Shown in pieces: positions 11,746 through 24,119 of a DNA stretch of 64,000 nt (its first letter is position 1; every line of letters starts with the position of its first letter). Source of the DNA: Papaver somniferum (taxonomy: Eukaryota; Streptophyta; Magnoliopsida; Ranunculales; Papaveraceae); assembly GCF_003573695.1 (NCBI RefSeq), contig NC_039362.1, positions 11,786,489 through 11,850,488 on the forward strand. The letters run 5' to 3'. The position numbers were made by a program, and so were the translations under genes. The notes below the pieces were generated by a model. The model did no database searches and had not been told where the DNA came from. It saw nothing but the letters and a program-made list of their open reading frames with translations.

Positions 11746-13046
11746 TTCCTCAGTTTCAGTAAAACCCTGATTTCTTCATATTTTCTCGAATAATTGCTCA
11801 AATGCACATCAGAAAATATCAAAATTCTCAGGACTGAAGGACAAACACTATGGTGATGAGAGCATCATACCTTGACCGACCAAGGTTGGCTCTTTGGCTT
11901 ACAGGAGGTCGGTCCCACCTATTTCCATCATTTGACCTAATTTGTTCACATTAGGTTCAAACCCTTCAAAACAACTTGGAACTTCATCAAACGATCGTCA
12001 GACGGTCCCATGACCAACCAAGGCCGGTTCCATTACCCCTTGGTCGGTCCTTCACCTTTTTATAATTTATTAGGTTTTATCACCTAAGGTTCCAACAAAC
12101 ATTATTTTTAATGAATGGTTAAACCAGCATTTAATCATCCTTTCACCAACTGGTCTTCAAGAGACTTTGGTATTTTGCTCACTTGAGCATATGAGAATTA
12201 CATGGTCGATTCATCATCCCATGTAACCGGTCCCTCCTTCATTTCATGAACGATTTTAAATAAGTCATCAATTAATCAACAATTCAGCAATTGATCAAAA
12301 TTTGGGTTTCGAATCCAAGGTTCATAATTCCAGATTCAAACACTAATAATTTTACGATGATCCCATGGTCAGCACTCTAACTAATTATACTCGGTTTGGT
12401 TGCCAGTATTTAAATTAATTTTTTTTGGTCCTGCTACCAATACTTCATCAAATGAGCAACATTTACCCAGACGAGCAATATTTGCTCAGACTAAGGAATA
12501 TTGTTTCAACTATCAATATTCAACAGTTCATCAAGCGAGCAACATTTTCTCAGATGAGCAACATATGCTCACATCAAGGAATATTGGTTCCACTATTAAA
12601 TATTCAACGATTCTCATCGAATGAGCAATATTTGTTCACTTTAGCTATCAACATTTATTTGAGAATTATACCTCTGTCTCAACAGACACGTTCAATTCAT
12701 GAGTCTCAGAACATTTGCAAATCACGTTCAACTCAACAATACATGGAATCATCGTCCCACGAAGTCAGCAACTGACTAACTAAAACCACGAGACATCAAT
12801 CGTGTCACATGGGGGATATTAACTAGGGTTTTGGTCTGGCGGTCTACGACACGTCTGTTCATACACACGATGAGAATGTGAGCAAGTCGTGCAATCAGTT
12901 GGAGGAGTTAGGAAAGTAGTGGATGGAAAATCAACCAAGTCTCTGCATGATGAACAACTGGTTTTGACACGATTTCCTACTTCCCCACTCTTTGACTCCA
13001 GCAACTGTTACACTTCATGGGATCAAGGTGTTTACAATTCCAGCAA
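11746..13046 (+). other. Non-repetitive middle of LTR B
   Basis: No gene is seen. Around 12430-12640 a motif close to GAGCAATATTTGCTCA recurs several times, separated by ATCAATATTCAACA-like words. The same motif set appears reverse-complemented in the solo LTR near 33640-33780. Confidence 0.5.
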
Positions 13047-13055
13047 TATAAAAGG
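13047..13055 (+). promoter_or_regulatory. TATA box of LTR B
   Basis: TATAAAAGG in the 3' third of the LTR. In the solo LTR the matching site (near 33220, minus) is changed, losing the clean TATA. Confidence 0.5.
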
Positions 13056-13475
13056 TCTCTGAATCATGATTGAAAAAGACAATAATTTCTCGACAAAACA
13101 TTCATACAGACAATCTTTCGTCTACAGAACTCATCATATGATCAATCACTCTCAAATGAGTAAATTCAATCATTCAGAACTTTCTTACGCATAATACACA
13201 ACACACCTACAATCTCGATCACCATTGATCTCACACATTTCTCAGCTTCCCTCCTACAGATCAACCCATCCTCTCTTGTGACCTAATTTACTCTGGAACG
13301 GCCATTGTCTTGGTTTAGGTCGGAGTACTAAAGATTGATCTCTCGAATTCAAAGCACTCCCTTCTTGCAGTGCATCTATGTGAGGTTAAACATTTCGCTC
13401 GGTTCAAGGAGTCTCGTCCGAACCGTCGTCTCCTCAGTTCCGTAAAAACCTGCAAATCGTTTTTCCCCATCTACA

Positions 13476-15855
13476 GTATTGCATGTCGCACGCTGTAAAC
13501 CACCAGACTAATACCCTGATGAGTATCCCCCAGTTTATGACATGTTTGATGTCTCGAGTGTTTTCGTGGAAAACATGTAGCACTTTGCTACGTGTGGCAA
13601 GTTAAAATCAAGAGACTTACCTCAGGAAAATAGCATGTGATGTTAGTACGCATACTGTGCATACTCGTGCATGTGATGTTTTGGTGTATTCCGGTGGCAC
13701 TGCGGCATGGCTGGTCACCTAAAACTTGCCACAAGCCTTCCAACTTGGTGGAGAACTTGGATGGCTGAAATTGCATCTCATGAGAAAGGGTACCCATTGA
13801 TTATGGCCACGTTCTGTTGGCACCTGATGTAGCCATGACGGCTATTTTGGCATATTGGTGTTAGACCCAAATATGGCTCCGACAATATTGGCCCTATTGT
13901 TACATCAAACTTTAAGGCCTTAGGAGAATTACCTGACTTATTTTCGTGGCAACTTTATCTAAATTAGGGTTTGGCATATCGAAACCCTAATTAGCGTGTG
14001 TGGCATGGCCGCAGCACGACGATGTCTTATGCAATTGGCGCCATGGACACATTAGGAATTATGGCAGGCCACAATAGGAGAATAACCATAGGCGCAAGGA
14101 TGGCCACGGGTGGTTATAGAATGACGTCATTTTTAGGGTTTGGCGGGTCCCACATGGCTCATGGCATGTTATAGGGCCAAAGTGGCGTAATTGGGCCACG
14201 ACTGGAAATTAAGGTTAAGACTAACGCCACTAAGGCAAGCCGTGTATGGAGTACCCTAATTGGAATATGTTATCGTGTTTGTCCATGAACGGAGTGGGTT
14301 AGCACATTGTCCCGCTATTTATGGTAAGTTGCCACGTTCGGCATGTTTCTGTGGCAAAGTGGCACATTCGGCATGTTTGGCATGCCAATTAGCGTATTGG
14401 CGTAACTTTTGGAAAGTCAATTTGGCATTGTGACCATCTCGCGCAACTTTGCCTTTTTTAATACTGTGGCAGGTTTAGAGCGACCTGATTGGTCGATTAA
14501 AAGAGGGGCCGGCCAAATGCGGGCGTGGCCACACTTCTGGTGTGTGTGTGGCAAGTTTAGAGTGACCTGATTGGTCGATGGGAAGGGGGACGACAAGCAA
14601 CATGGGGCCAACCTCATTCTAAATGCGTGTGGCGCATTTAGAGCGACCTGATTGGTCGATGGAAAGGGGGACGACAAGCAAGGGAGTGGCCACACTTCCA
14701 GTGAACCATGGATGATTTAAAGCGACCTGATTGGTCGATGAAAAGGGGGCCGGAAAGCAGAATGGGTCCGGTATCATTCTAAATGCGTGTGGAGCATTTA
14801 GAGCGACCTGATTGGTCGACGGAAAGGGCGCCGACAAGCAAGGGCGTGGCCATACTTCCAGTGCATCGTGGCAGATTTAAAGCGACCTGATTGGTCGATG
14901 GAAAGGGGGACGACAAGCATCATGGAGCTGGACTCATTCTAAATGTGTGTGGCGCATTTAGAGCGACCTGATTGGTCGATGGAAAGTGGGCCGACAAGCA
15001 GCATCGGGACAGCCTCATTCTAAATGCGTGTGGCGCATTTAGAGCGACCTGATTGGTTGATGGAAAGGGGGACGGAAAGCAAGGGCGTGGCCACACTTCC
15101 AGTGCACCTTGGAGGATTTAAAGCGGCCTGATTGGTCGATGGGAAATAGGGCCGGTTGAGCAGCATGGGGTATGGCCACTTTCAAGTGGCGCCGGATGGC
15201 CTATGGCATGGCCACACCTTCCTTTGTTGCTTCCCCTATTCCGCGGCTCCCTTTATTCCTTGTTTTCTGATTTTAGGTAGGATTTTGCACCTACTAATCC
15301 GCGACGGATCAATTGCTTGGTTGCTTAAGCGTAATTTTGACCAACGAGGTCTAATATACTGCACAGGGCACAAAACCCTAATTTTGCAAATTAGTCGGGT
15401 TCATGAGTTTTTTGTGAGTTACCACAAAATTAATTGGATCTTATGTGCTGACTCAAAATTCCTTATTTACAGAGTGCAGTGTGCTTTCTGTCTGAGCGTT
15501 TTGTGCAAGGGCCTTAACTTTGCTACTTGGAAATTCGTGCTTCTCTGCTGCGAGGAACACAAATCCGTCATGCCATACAGATATTAAGGGTTCTGCCGGG
15601 GAACATAGCACAGTAAAAGTACTCAGTGAGTCTTATATTAATAAGTAATATAGGCAAGGCGCCGAAATTTACAGAGTGTCTGGGATTGTTGCTACATGCA
15701 CCAGTCTGGATAAATTTCATGTAAATATATTGAACGGCTCAATAAATATTCCAGTGGAGAGGTTGACACTCATGGCTTCGTTTCCTTGCAGAGTGACGTC
15801 ACATCAGATGCAAGGTTTTACAATTTTAACCCTAAGCTAAAAACCACCATCAACA
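13476..15855 (-). repeat. A2: A-family LTR, minus strand, split by element B
   Basis: The sequence matches element G's 5' LTR from the CCCCCAGTTTGT...GATGTCTCGAGT block onward. It ends AAACCACCATCAACA, the reverse complement of the A-family start TGTTGATGGTGGTTTT. Element B interrupts it at 13475/13476. The flank after 15855 is CCTTC, within a copia gag. It contains its own version of the tandem repeats. Left part and partner duplication are outside the window. Confidence 0.75.
14458..15145. repeat. Tandem repeat array in A2 LTR
   Basis: The sentence GCGACCTGATTGGTCGATGG recurs about nine times at roughly 70-110 base steps. It alternates with GGACGACAAGCA, GTGGCCACACTTCCAGTG and TCATTCTAAATGCGTGTG blocks. 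This array differs in sequence from the CATGCC-rich arrays in elements A and G, so LTR arrays turn over between family members. Confidence 0.8.
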
Positions 15856-16190
15856 CCTTCGAATACAGTTTCTAAGATATCCCAAGCATCTTTAGAACGA
15901 GTGAACGTAGTCAGATGGTGCTGAAGATCTGGGGTAATGGCATGTATGATAACATTTAAGGCGTCAGAATTTTGTTTTGCAGCGAGAATCTCGTCGGTCT
16001 CATATCTACCAATATCCTTTGCAGCGGTTACACAGTCTATTGTAAATTGTAGGATTATAGCCATTAACATCATAAACTCATGATTGAAAATCACGTGCTT
16101 GGAGAAAGGAACGCATGGCAATTTTCCACCATAAGTAATTCGATCCATCGAAGACTTGCGGTACGTTATAGAGATATCACTTTTGTTCAT
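15856..16190 (-). pseudogene. Copia gag N-terminus of element D2, cut by A2
   Basis: On the minus strand ATG at 16188-16190 opens MNKSDISITYRKS and leads to SKDAWDILETVFEG at the break with A2. That motif is typical of the UBN2 gag domain of plant copia elements. The preceding HAITPDLQHHL also fits this domain. The last residues of the open frame are encoded by the inserted A2 LTR end, so the gene is broken by insertion. It starts about 50 bases after the primer-binding site, as expected for gag. Confidence 0.7.
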
Positions 16191-16240
16191 AGAGTCAGAT
16201 TGCTAAAAACACAGACTTATGAGGTCTTTAACGTGTTTGC

Positions 16241-16255
16241 CTGCTCAGATACCAA
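16241..16255 (-). other. Primer-binding site of element D2
   Basis: CCTGCTCAGATACCA on plus reads TGGTATCTGAGCAGG on minus. This matches the 3' end of plant initiator Met-tRNA with one change from GGTATCAGAGC. Confidence 0.7.
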
Positions 16256-16256
16256 T

Positions 16257-18768
16257 TGAAAACGCGGGGGTCTAACAACCACACCCAATATTTCGTTAGG
16301 AAATATTATAGACTAACTCCAATATAATTCCAAGAGAATCAATTAGACAGTCAGACTCAATCAAGGAAAATATATCCAAGAGTTATATCTATGTTTCTCA
16401 ATGTAATCATCAAATCAAACAAATAGGAATCTGTGAGCCTGATTATTATGAGAAACAACTTGAAAGGTACCAAAGACCAATGTTCAAGTGTCAATCAATT
16501 TCAATCAATAACCAAAGATTGGATTTACCAATTGATTGAACTATGCACAACCTGTGATATTTCAATTATATAAACAAATATAATGCGGAAAAGAAATAAC
16601 ACAGACACCAGAAGTCTTGTTAACAAGGAAACCGCAAATGCAGAAAAACCCCGGGACCTAGTCCAGATTTTAACACCACATTGTATTAAGACGCTACAGA
16701 CTCTAGCATACTACAAGTTAACTTAGGACTGAAATGTAGTTGAGCCCTAACCAATCTCACACTGATCAAGGTGCAGTCGTGTTCCTTACATCTGTGAATC
16801 CCAACAGGACTCTACGCACTTGATTACCTTTGCTGATCTCACCCACAACTAAGAATTGCTATGACCCAAAGTCGAGGACTTTATAAAAAAAATCTGTCTC
16901 CCACAGAAAAGTCTATTATGATAGATAAATGTGTCTCCCACAGAAAAACCTAAGAATTTTTTGTTCCGTATTTTGATAAATCAAAATGAACAGGATCCAA
17001 TTAATAATCCAGTCTTATATTCCCGAAAAATAGCCTAGAAATATGAATCACCTCACAATAAGTTAACTATATGGTAGTAAAACAAGTTATTGTGGAATCA
17101 CAAAGAATGAGACGAAGAGCTTTGTGATTAATTTTTATATCTTACCTATCGGAGATAAATGTCGATCAAATTTTAGAGAAGATAGTACTCAATACGATAG
17201 AACAAGTAAGATCAGAACATGCTACAGATAAAATAATTGGGTATGGCTCCAGAATCCCAATGAAGTCTTTAAGTCGTTAACCTATAATGGTTTTAGGAAA
17301 AACCTAGGTTAAAGGAGAATCGAATCTAGTCACAACTAGTATCACACATGAGGTGTGGGGATTAGGTTTTCCAGTTGCTAGAGTTATCCCTTATATAGTC
17401 CTCAAATCAGGGTTTGATAGCTTTAAAACAAAACAATCAATATTCACCGTTATATGAAATCCTGATTTAAGATTCAAGCTAAGTTTGCTTAAAACCAAAA
17501 AAATATCAATCCACCGTTAGATGGTCTTAGCTTGTTACACACAAATGAAATATACCTTCATTTATATATGGGTAACCATACCTAAACGTGTATATTGAGT
17601 TGGCTCAATAACAGTTAGCCGAAGTTAGCCGCATGAATACTTTTGTATTAACCTCATTCATATTAACACTTCTAGATCAAATGATAATAAAATGAATCTA
17701 ATTATGTTAATCATAGAGTTGTTCAATTATTTATATTCTCATAGAAGTATACAAGACACAATTGAAGAAAAATCGTATTTGATTCACAAGAATCAATTCA
17801 TGAACGTTTATCCACGGTTTGCAAAGATTGCATTCCTTAATATATTAATGTATTTGTTCATGAGTATGAAATCATGCTTAACCGATTTTAGAACTTAACC
17901 ACATAAGTTTGCAAACGGGTGCGCAAATTTAAGTTCCGGACTTCGATCTTTTCTGACAGTTCGCAAACGGGTATATGTCGTTCCGGACCGAACTAAGGTG
18001 AAACAGTTTGCAAACGGGTAAGAAAACTTGGTTCCAGGACTTTAACAGTTAAAACCGTTCGCATACGGGTATGCATACTTGGTTCCCGGACCTGAATCAT
18101 TCTTACAACAGTTTGCATACTGGTATGTATAATGTGTTTTATCCAGATAATGGTTAGTTGTTCTAAACTCCCATTTCAATCATTGAAACATCATTGGAAG
18201 ACGACAATAGATGTATCACACAAACCATTATCTTATAAGTAATTTTTCAAGTGCTCGAATGATTAATACGAAACTTTCCGAGTCGACATCAAATGACCGT
18301 CTCACACAAATCATGTAAGATGTTTCAAGGCAATTTTCACATGATCATATTTTGAATCATTATTTAGTTTCCAACTAAACTCGTCAAGTATAATGATGAA
18401 CGTAGTTAAAGCAATATAAGCGAGTTAAACTCAGCTCGAAATATGAAATGTGTATAATGTAAAAGTCTATATAGCTGTATGACTTAGTATCAATAGGATA
18501 TAGAACAGAATATAATTCTGAGTGATAGATGATTTCAAGTCACCACACACCTTTTATTGATGAAATTCCTCCAAGCTCCCCTTAGTAGATCTTTGTCTCC
18601 AATCGATGAACGCCATGAAGTCTAAAACGCGCTCAACTACACATTATATCCTAATCTGAGACATAGCTAAGTATACTAGAAATCAATACTTATAGTTTTG
18701 ACACCTAAACTGGACAAATAAGCTTGAGATAGCGATGCTTGCGAGTTCGACCGAGCAGTGCTCTAACA
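16257..18768 (-). repeat. 5' LTR of element D2 (2512 bp)
   Basis: Minus-strand LTR. On plus it starts TGAAAACGCGGGGGTC next to the primer site and ends CAGTGCTCTAACA, the same ends as in elements C, D and F. The flank after it is GACGG; its partner is outside the window. Confidence 0.8.
17895..18140. repeat. Short array in D2 LTR
   Basis: About five copies of GTTCGCAAACGGGT or GTTTGCATACGGGTATGC, each followed by a GGTTCCGGAC variant, spaced about 45-65 bases. Related arrays with other core words lie in the D LTR (21308-21560), the F LTR (3300-3480) and the C LTRs. Confidence 0.65.
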
Positions 18769-20430
18769 GACGGCTCCACCAGAAACAACACGAATGAAGT
18801 TTGCCTACCTCTTAGGATAGTTTGCAAGAAATCCAAACTCAAGTATTTATAGATCAAGGTTGTTTGGACAACATGGAAATTCCAACACCGAAAATATTTT
18901 CAACATATTCATTAAAGTACCTAATTTCGGTTTTTCTTATTTCCAATAAATGTTAACCAATATTTTCGAAATCTCTCTTATAAAATTTCTATTATTAGTG
19001 TATCACATTAACTAATAATATTTTCCAGAGTATCTGAACCTAATAGTTGTGAATCTGATAGTGTACTTGTTTAAACGGAAGAGCATTTGTCACAAACTCA
19101 ACATATCTTTTCTTAAAAGATTATTGGAGTAGTTACCAAATAGCTTTGTTCTTTTATTGTTTGGAAGATTATCAAAAGAAATTGAGTGCTTAATACTTTA
19201 CATCGGTAAAGAAACTCAAGATAGTGATGTCTGTCTTGGGATTCACGTGCATTGGACAGATGGTTGTAGGCGCTTGGATACTTAGGAAACTAAGTAACTA
19301 GGGGTAAATTACTTGGTCTCAACTATAAAATTTGGATTTTTTCTTTGTATAGTGGCTTAATTATAAGAATATTCAAAACTGGACTAGGTCCCGAGGGTTT
19401 TCTGCATTCATAGTTTCCTCGTTAACAAAATATTGTTGTGTGATTTACTTTTACATTTTGCAATTATAATTATTTTATTAATTATTAAAAGTAAATACCC
19501 TAGTACGTTAATCCAAGACACTTGATTGTGATCCTATAGTATATCGGTTTTATATTTTAACTATTATCAAGTGTATACCTTGTTGTCGTATTGTCTCGAC
19601 TTTTTCCATAGACAACCACACTTGGTATCGGACTTATAGGTTGAACCGAAAAGATTGTGGTGTACTTGGGTGCCCTCGTCATTTCAACTCTAATAACAAG
19701 AGAAGGATTTTCTTGGACATTAACAAACTTGTCAGTTACGAATAAAGTAGATTTGTATCCCAATATTTTTCTCTCTTCTCGCCTGTTCCGAACAAAGAAG
19801 TTAAAAATAACGATCTTCGTGTTAGAGGCACTAAGATACAAATTTTTTGTGAGAAAAATAATCATCGACAAAAACTATTTTATGGGCCAGTTATGAACAA
19901 CGAGAGCAATTAATGCGATATGATTCAACATAAGAATTATATCTTCCCTAGCCATATATGGATGTAGAGATTAAAGTTCACCACTTATTTCCTGGAGGTT
20001 ATGTAATCAAGGAGGAAAGCATATTCCTAAAAAGCATCTTATGGAATCCTGTAGAAGTATATTCACAAAAATGTAATTGTTGAGCAATTCTCAAAATTGT
20101 TTACTCCTTTTTTTCAAGAGTTATAAGAGATTAACATATAAGAAAATATGAGACTCTAATCACCAGAAATATGATCGCAAAGAGCAAATATCACAAAATT
20201 GTTTTTACCTTCACTAAACACTAGTTTATTAAGGCAGGTATACTAGGTAGAAGATTATCAAAACTACATGTTTCATAGAACACATTTGGCAGAATGAAGT
20301 ACACAATCATAAATCACAAATTCAGATGTCGAGGATAAGAAAAATAATTTCCTCACTGGAAATCAAGCTTAGTTACCCAACAAATATAGATAAAATTAAG
20401 GGAAAGGTTAATGAACTAGATAAAATTTTG
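18769..20430. other. Old repeat debris; copia LTR-like piece
   Basis: No convincing gene. Around 19355-19440 the plus strand carries GACTAGGTCCCGAGGGTTTT and GTTTCCTCGTTAACAAAAT. These words are shared with the copia LTRs here (plus-strand sense as in F near 4670-4720), so part of this stretch is probably an older related LTR. The piece GGATTTTCTTGGACATTAAC (about 19693) is also similar to D internal DNA near 44790. Boundaries could not be set. Confidence 0.4.
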
Positions 20431-20434
20431 GATT

Positions 20435-20519
20435 AATGAACTAAAAAAACACCAATAGCTTTCTGAAGGTCCTGAAACGTTCGAGTATCTAAAGGTTTGG
20501 TGAGAATGTCAGCCAATTG
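20435..20519 (-). pseudogene. Copia pol C-terminal remnant (RNase H end)
   Basis: On the minus strand the frame reads QLADILTKPLDTRTFQDLQK then AIGVF. This is the characteristic end of plant copia RNase H (xxQLADILTKPL). The frame breaks just upstream, where HEDQ would be expected, by one missing base. The rest of the pol is gone. Confidence 0.7.
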
Positions 20520-20539
20520 TCCTCATGAATGAATCCATC

Positions 20540-20890
20540 CAGGAGAATAATTTTTTTTCCTTCGCCAAAATTCAAAAATAAATTATTTTTTTTCTTTTCT
20601 GAATGAATAAGGTTATATTAAAGAGAAAATAATCCTATCCAAAGCCAAGTAATACAAAAGAACCAAATCCCAGTCACGAATACTGCCTTAAAAAGATGGA
20701 AAGAGTTCTATAACCTGTACTAAGACAACAAACACCGGGAAAAAAGAAATACACTGAAATCGGACAGAAAGATCACCCTGCGGAAAAACAAACACCACCC
20801 TGTAGCACAAATGCAAAATACCCAGACTGTAGGAAAAAATCCAAGACTGCAGGCTAAATAAAACACGACTTCATGCTTGGTAACAAAGCA
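20540..20890. other. Unassigned fragment, perhaps LINE 3' end
   Basis: Begins with a T-rich run near 20550 and a TGAATGAATAAGGTTATATT stretch. The minus strand is T-rich and weakly open. This resembles the 3' end of a plant LINE read on the minus strand, but no reverse-transcriptase motif is present. It joins abruptly to the truncated LTR of element D near 20890. Confidence 0.25.
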
Positions 20891-22184
20891 TTCAATATTC
20901 ACCGTTAGATGAAAACCTGATTAGACTCTAGCTAGTATCTTTCAACCGTTATATCGAACTTAGCTTGTTATACACAAATGAAAAGTGACTTCCTTTAGGT
21001 ATGAATAACGTACCTAAACGTGTACACCTTTGCTGGCTCAACAATAGTTAACCGAAGTTAGTCATATGAACAATTTCATGTTAACCTTATTCTTCTTTAC
21101 CATAACCAGTTCAAATGACTCAAATGAAACTATTTCTAGAGTTGTTCAATTGTTTATATCCTCATAGAAGTATACAAAACGCAATTGAAGAAAAATGAAT
21201 TTTGATTCACTCGAATAAATTCATGAATATTCTAGACACGGTTTGCAAAAGATTTTATTCCTTATTATATAAATGTATTAGTTCATGAACAAACCGATTT
21301 TATAATATAACATACTCAAGTATGCAAACAGGTACGCATACCTAAGTGGCCGACTAAGTTTGGGTTCGCCAGTATGAGAGCGGGTACGCATACCTTCCAA
21401 AACTCAATTGAATTTCTGGAACTTGAAACTCACACCAGTATGCATACCGGTGTGCAACAAAGTTCCCTGAATTTCATTAACCAACCAGTAGGCATACGGG
21501 TATGCATACTATGGTTCCGGGACTTGGAATAACATGCAACTGTTAGCATACAAGTACGCATACTGTGTTATATCGAATCATGGTTAATTTTTCTAAACGC
21601 CCATCTCAATCATTGAAACATTCTTAGAAGACGACAATAGCTGTCTCACACAAACTATTAGCTTCAAAGCAATTTTCAAGTGATCGAATGATCACTACGA
21701 AATATTCTGAGTCTACATCAAATGACCATCTCACATAAATCATGTAAGATGTTACAAGTTGATTTTCACATGATCATATTTAGACATTCGTCAATAATAT
21801 AAGATGAACTTGGTTAAAGCGAAATCTTACCAACACATATTTCGAGAAATATGTAAAGCGATTTAAACTCAGCTCAAAATATCAAATGTGAATAATCGAA
21901 GTTTATATAGCTATACGACTTTTGTCTCATATAGGAAATATAGTAGATAGAATTTTTAGTGATATATGAGTTCAAGTCTCCACATATCTTTTGTTGATGA
22001 AGTTCCTCAAGCTCCCCTTACTAGGTATTCGTCTCCAATCGATGAATGCCGTGAAGTCTAATGCTCAACTACACTTTATATCCTAATCCGAGATTTAGCT
22101 ATAAGTAGACTATAAATCAAGACTTATAGTTTTGGCAACTAAACTTGACAACAAGCTCGAGTTCGACCAAACAGTGCTCTAACA
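20890..22184 (-). repeat. Truncated 3' LTR of element D
   Basis: Ends on plus with AGTGCTCTAACA, followed by the reverse polypurine tract. The left part is missing from about 20890. It contains a short array (21308-21560) built on words such as GTATGCATACGGGTACGC. It resembles D2 more than C. Confidence 0.7.
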
Positions 22185-22203
22185 ATCTCCCCCCTTTTCA
22201 ATC
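22185..22203 (-). other. Polypurine tract of element D
   Basis: ATCTCCCCCCTTTTCA on plus is AAAAGGGGGGAGAT on minus, directly next to the LTR start. Confidence 0.75.
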
Positions 22204-22923
22204 TAGTGACAAAACTATCAACACATATAGATTAAGAAATAAATAAACTTTGTAGCTTCTCATCCAAATGCTTGATTTCCCTGGTTCTTCAACATTACTA
22301 GAAATCTTCGTCACTTCCAAGTAGTCCAGTGATTCTGAACGTGTTCAACTCAGCATCATAGTTGTTGAAGATCCGTAGCTATAACAATGAGAAAATATTA
22401 GCTCTCAATAATTGTTATACAATGTCATAGTATTATTACACATCATCAAAGTCCAATTGTATCACAACTTTGACAAATGGTGATATGTATCACTTCCCCT
22501 TAGTCAATACTTCATCTCACATGAAAACCACTCTCCCTTATATAATGATCCGTAAACCATATTTATTTGTAGTGTGAACTACACATTAATTCTCCCCGTT
22601 TTTGTCAATATAAATTGGCAAAGGTACGAAAACTATTGGGATCATAATGAAATTCTCATATAGATACTTGATGAATAAAAGAGAACATGTCAACTTTGTT
22701 TCGATGATTTCACATAGTCGAAACTTAGTGTATTCATCAAGGAGTTTATAAAGATACAAGAAAACTCCTATGATATTCCACACCCGCACTCCCCACAAAG
22801 ATTTAGCAATTAAGCACAAGTTCAATTAAGAACTCCCCCCCNNNNNNNNNNNNNNNNNNNNNNNCCCCCCCCCATAAAATGTCATTCCCGAAAGAACAAC
22901 AAGAACGACCTTAATTTTACAAG
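22204..22923 (-). other. D 3' noncoding region, first piece, with assembly gap
   Basis: Similar to the 3' noncoding DNA of C (38595-39290). Positions 22842-22864 are 23 unknown bases inside a run of C. C has CTCTCCCCCATTTG at the matching place, so the gap is a homopolymer problem rather than a biological junction. ACAAG (22919-22923) is the left target duplication of element C. Confidence 0.7.
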
Positions 22924-23963
22924 TGAAAAAGCGGGGGTCTAACAACACCACCCAATATTTCTCTCAGCAATATGTATGGACTAACTCCGAGATACTTTGC
23001 TAGAGAATCAACTAGACAGTCAGACTCAATCTAGATAAAAGTATCTCAAGGAGTTAATATCTCTCTCTTGGTTTGATCTTTACTCAAGCTAAGTCAATAG
23101 CGAATCTTTATCAAACACAAGGAATAACTTGGATGGTACCAAAGACCAATATCCAAGGATCAATCGATATCAATCAACAATCGTTAGGTCAGACTATCCA
23201 ATTGATTGATCTAACGCAAAACTTGTATTATTTCTATTATATTAAAAAAATATAATGCAGAAAGGAAATAATACAGACACCAGAAACTTGTTAACGAGGA
23301 AACCACAAATGCAAAAAAAAAACCGGGACCTAGTCCAGATTGAATACATATTGTATTAAGCCGCTACAGACTCTAGCCTACTCCAAGCTAACTTCGGACT
23401 GGAATGTAGTTGAACCCCAATCAGTCTCCCACTGATCCAAGGTACAGTTGCACCCCTACGCCTCTGATCCCAGCAGGATACTACGCACTTGAATCCCTTA
23501 GATGATCTCACCCACAACTAAGAGTTCCTACGATCCAAAATCGCAGGCTTTAATAATAAAAAAATCTATCTCACACAGAATAGTCTATCAAAGGATAAAT
23601 CTGTCTCCCGTAGAAAAACCCTAAAGTTTTGTTTCGTCTTTTGATATATAATCAATGTGAACAGAAACCAATTGATAATCCGGTCTTATATTCCCGAAGA
23701 ACAACCTAGATTAATCAATCACCTCACAAAAATCTTAATCATATGGTAGCGAAACAAGATGTCGTGGAATCACAAACGATGAGACGAAGATGTTTGTGAT
23801 TACATTTTATATCTTGCCTATCGGAGAACTCTCACGATCTCAAGACAATCAATATGATTGTACTCGTACGATAGAAGATGCAAGATCAGATCACACAACT
23901 ACGATAAAAGTAGTATCGGTCTGGCTTCACAATCCCAATGAAGTCTTTAAGTCGTTAACCTGG
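22924..23963 (-). repeat. Element C 3' LTR, distal part
   Basis: Starts on plus TGAAAAAGCGGGGGTC, as in the 5' LTR at 42484. It breaks at GTTAACCTGG, where element A is inserted; the sequence resumes at 37222 with TTTTAGAAGAAG. The unbroken version is in the 5' LTR near 43513-43531. Confidence 0.9.
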
Positions 23964-24119
23964 TGTTGATGGTGGTTTTTATCCTAGTGTTAAAACCACA
24001 CATCTGACATGACGTCATTATGACCATAAACACATTTATTGAACCCTTTAATATGTCTGCGAGAAAATTACCAGGGTACCTTTTTTTTATTACTAATTAG
24101 GGTTCCGATATGCCAAACC

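Larger units (their letters stand above)
5083..13475 (+). mobile_element. Element B: non-autonomous Tat-like LTR element with antisense PMD gene (3' part)
   Basis: The plus-strand element shows internal DNA, a polypurine tract at 10171-10187 and a full 3' LTR (10188-13475). Its 5' part is cut off by element F and the window edge. No gag or pol is visible in the internal part. The internal DNA instead carries a multi-exon PMD gene on the minus strand. The LTR start TGTAGATGGTGG and the tract AAGCAGGGGACTTAA are very close to those of families A and G, so the three are related. It sits inside an A-family LTR (13476-15855). Confidence 0.75.
10188..13475 (+). repeat. 3' LTR of element B (3288 bp)
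   Basis: It starts TGTAGATGGTGGATTTTCG and ends CCCCATCTACA. The solo LTR at 32770-36418 (opposite strand) has the same ends. The LTR carries a tandem repeat block (about 10905-11745) and two TATA-like boxes: TATATAAAAGG at 10514 and TATAAAAGG at 13047. The second is about 430 bases from the LTR end and better placed for a retroviral-type U3/R border. The flank after 13475 is GTATT; its partner lies outside the window. Confidence 0.85.

Noticed and set aside
14458..15145. CRISPR-like or satellite centromere array
   Set aside because: A short local array inside a defined LTR with irregular spacing.
15156..15587. 143-codon frame, Cys/Leu-rich
   Set aside because: It lies in the A2 LTR; the same region of other A-family LTRs has no such frame.
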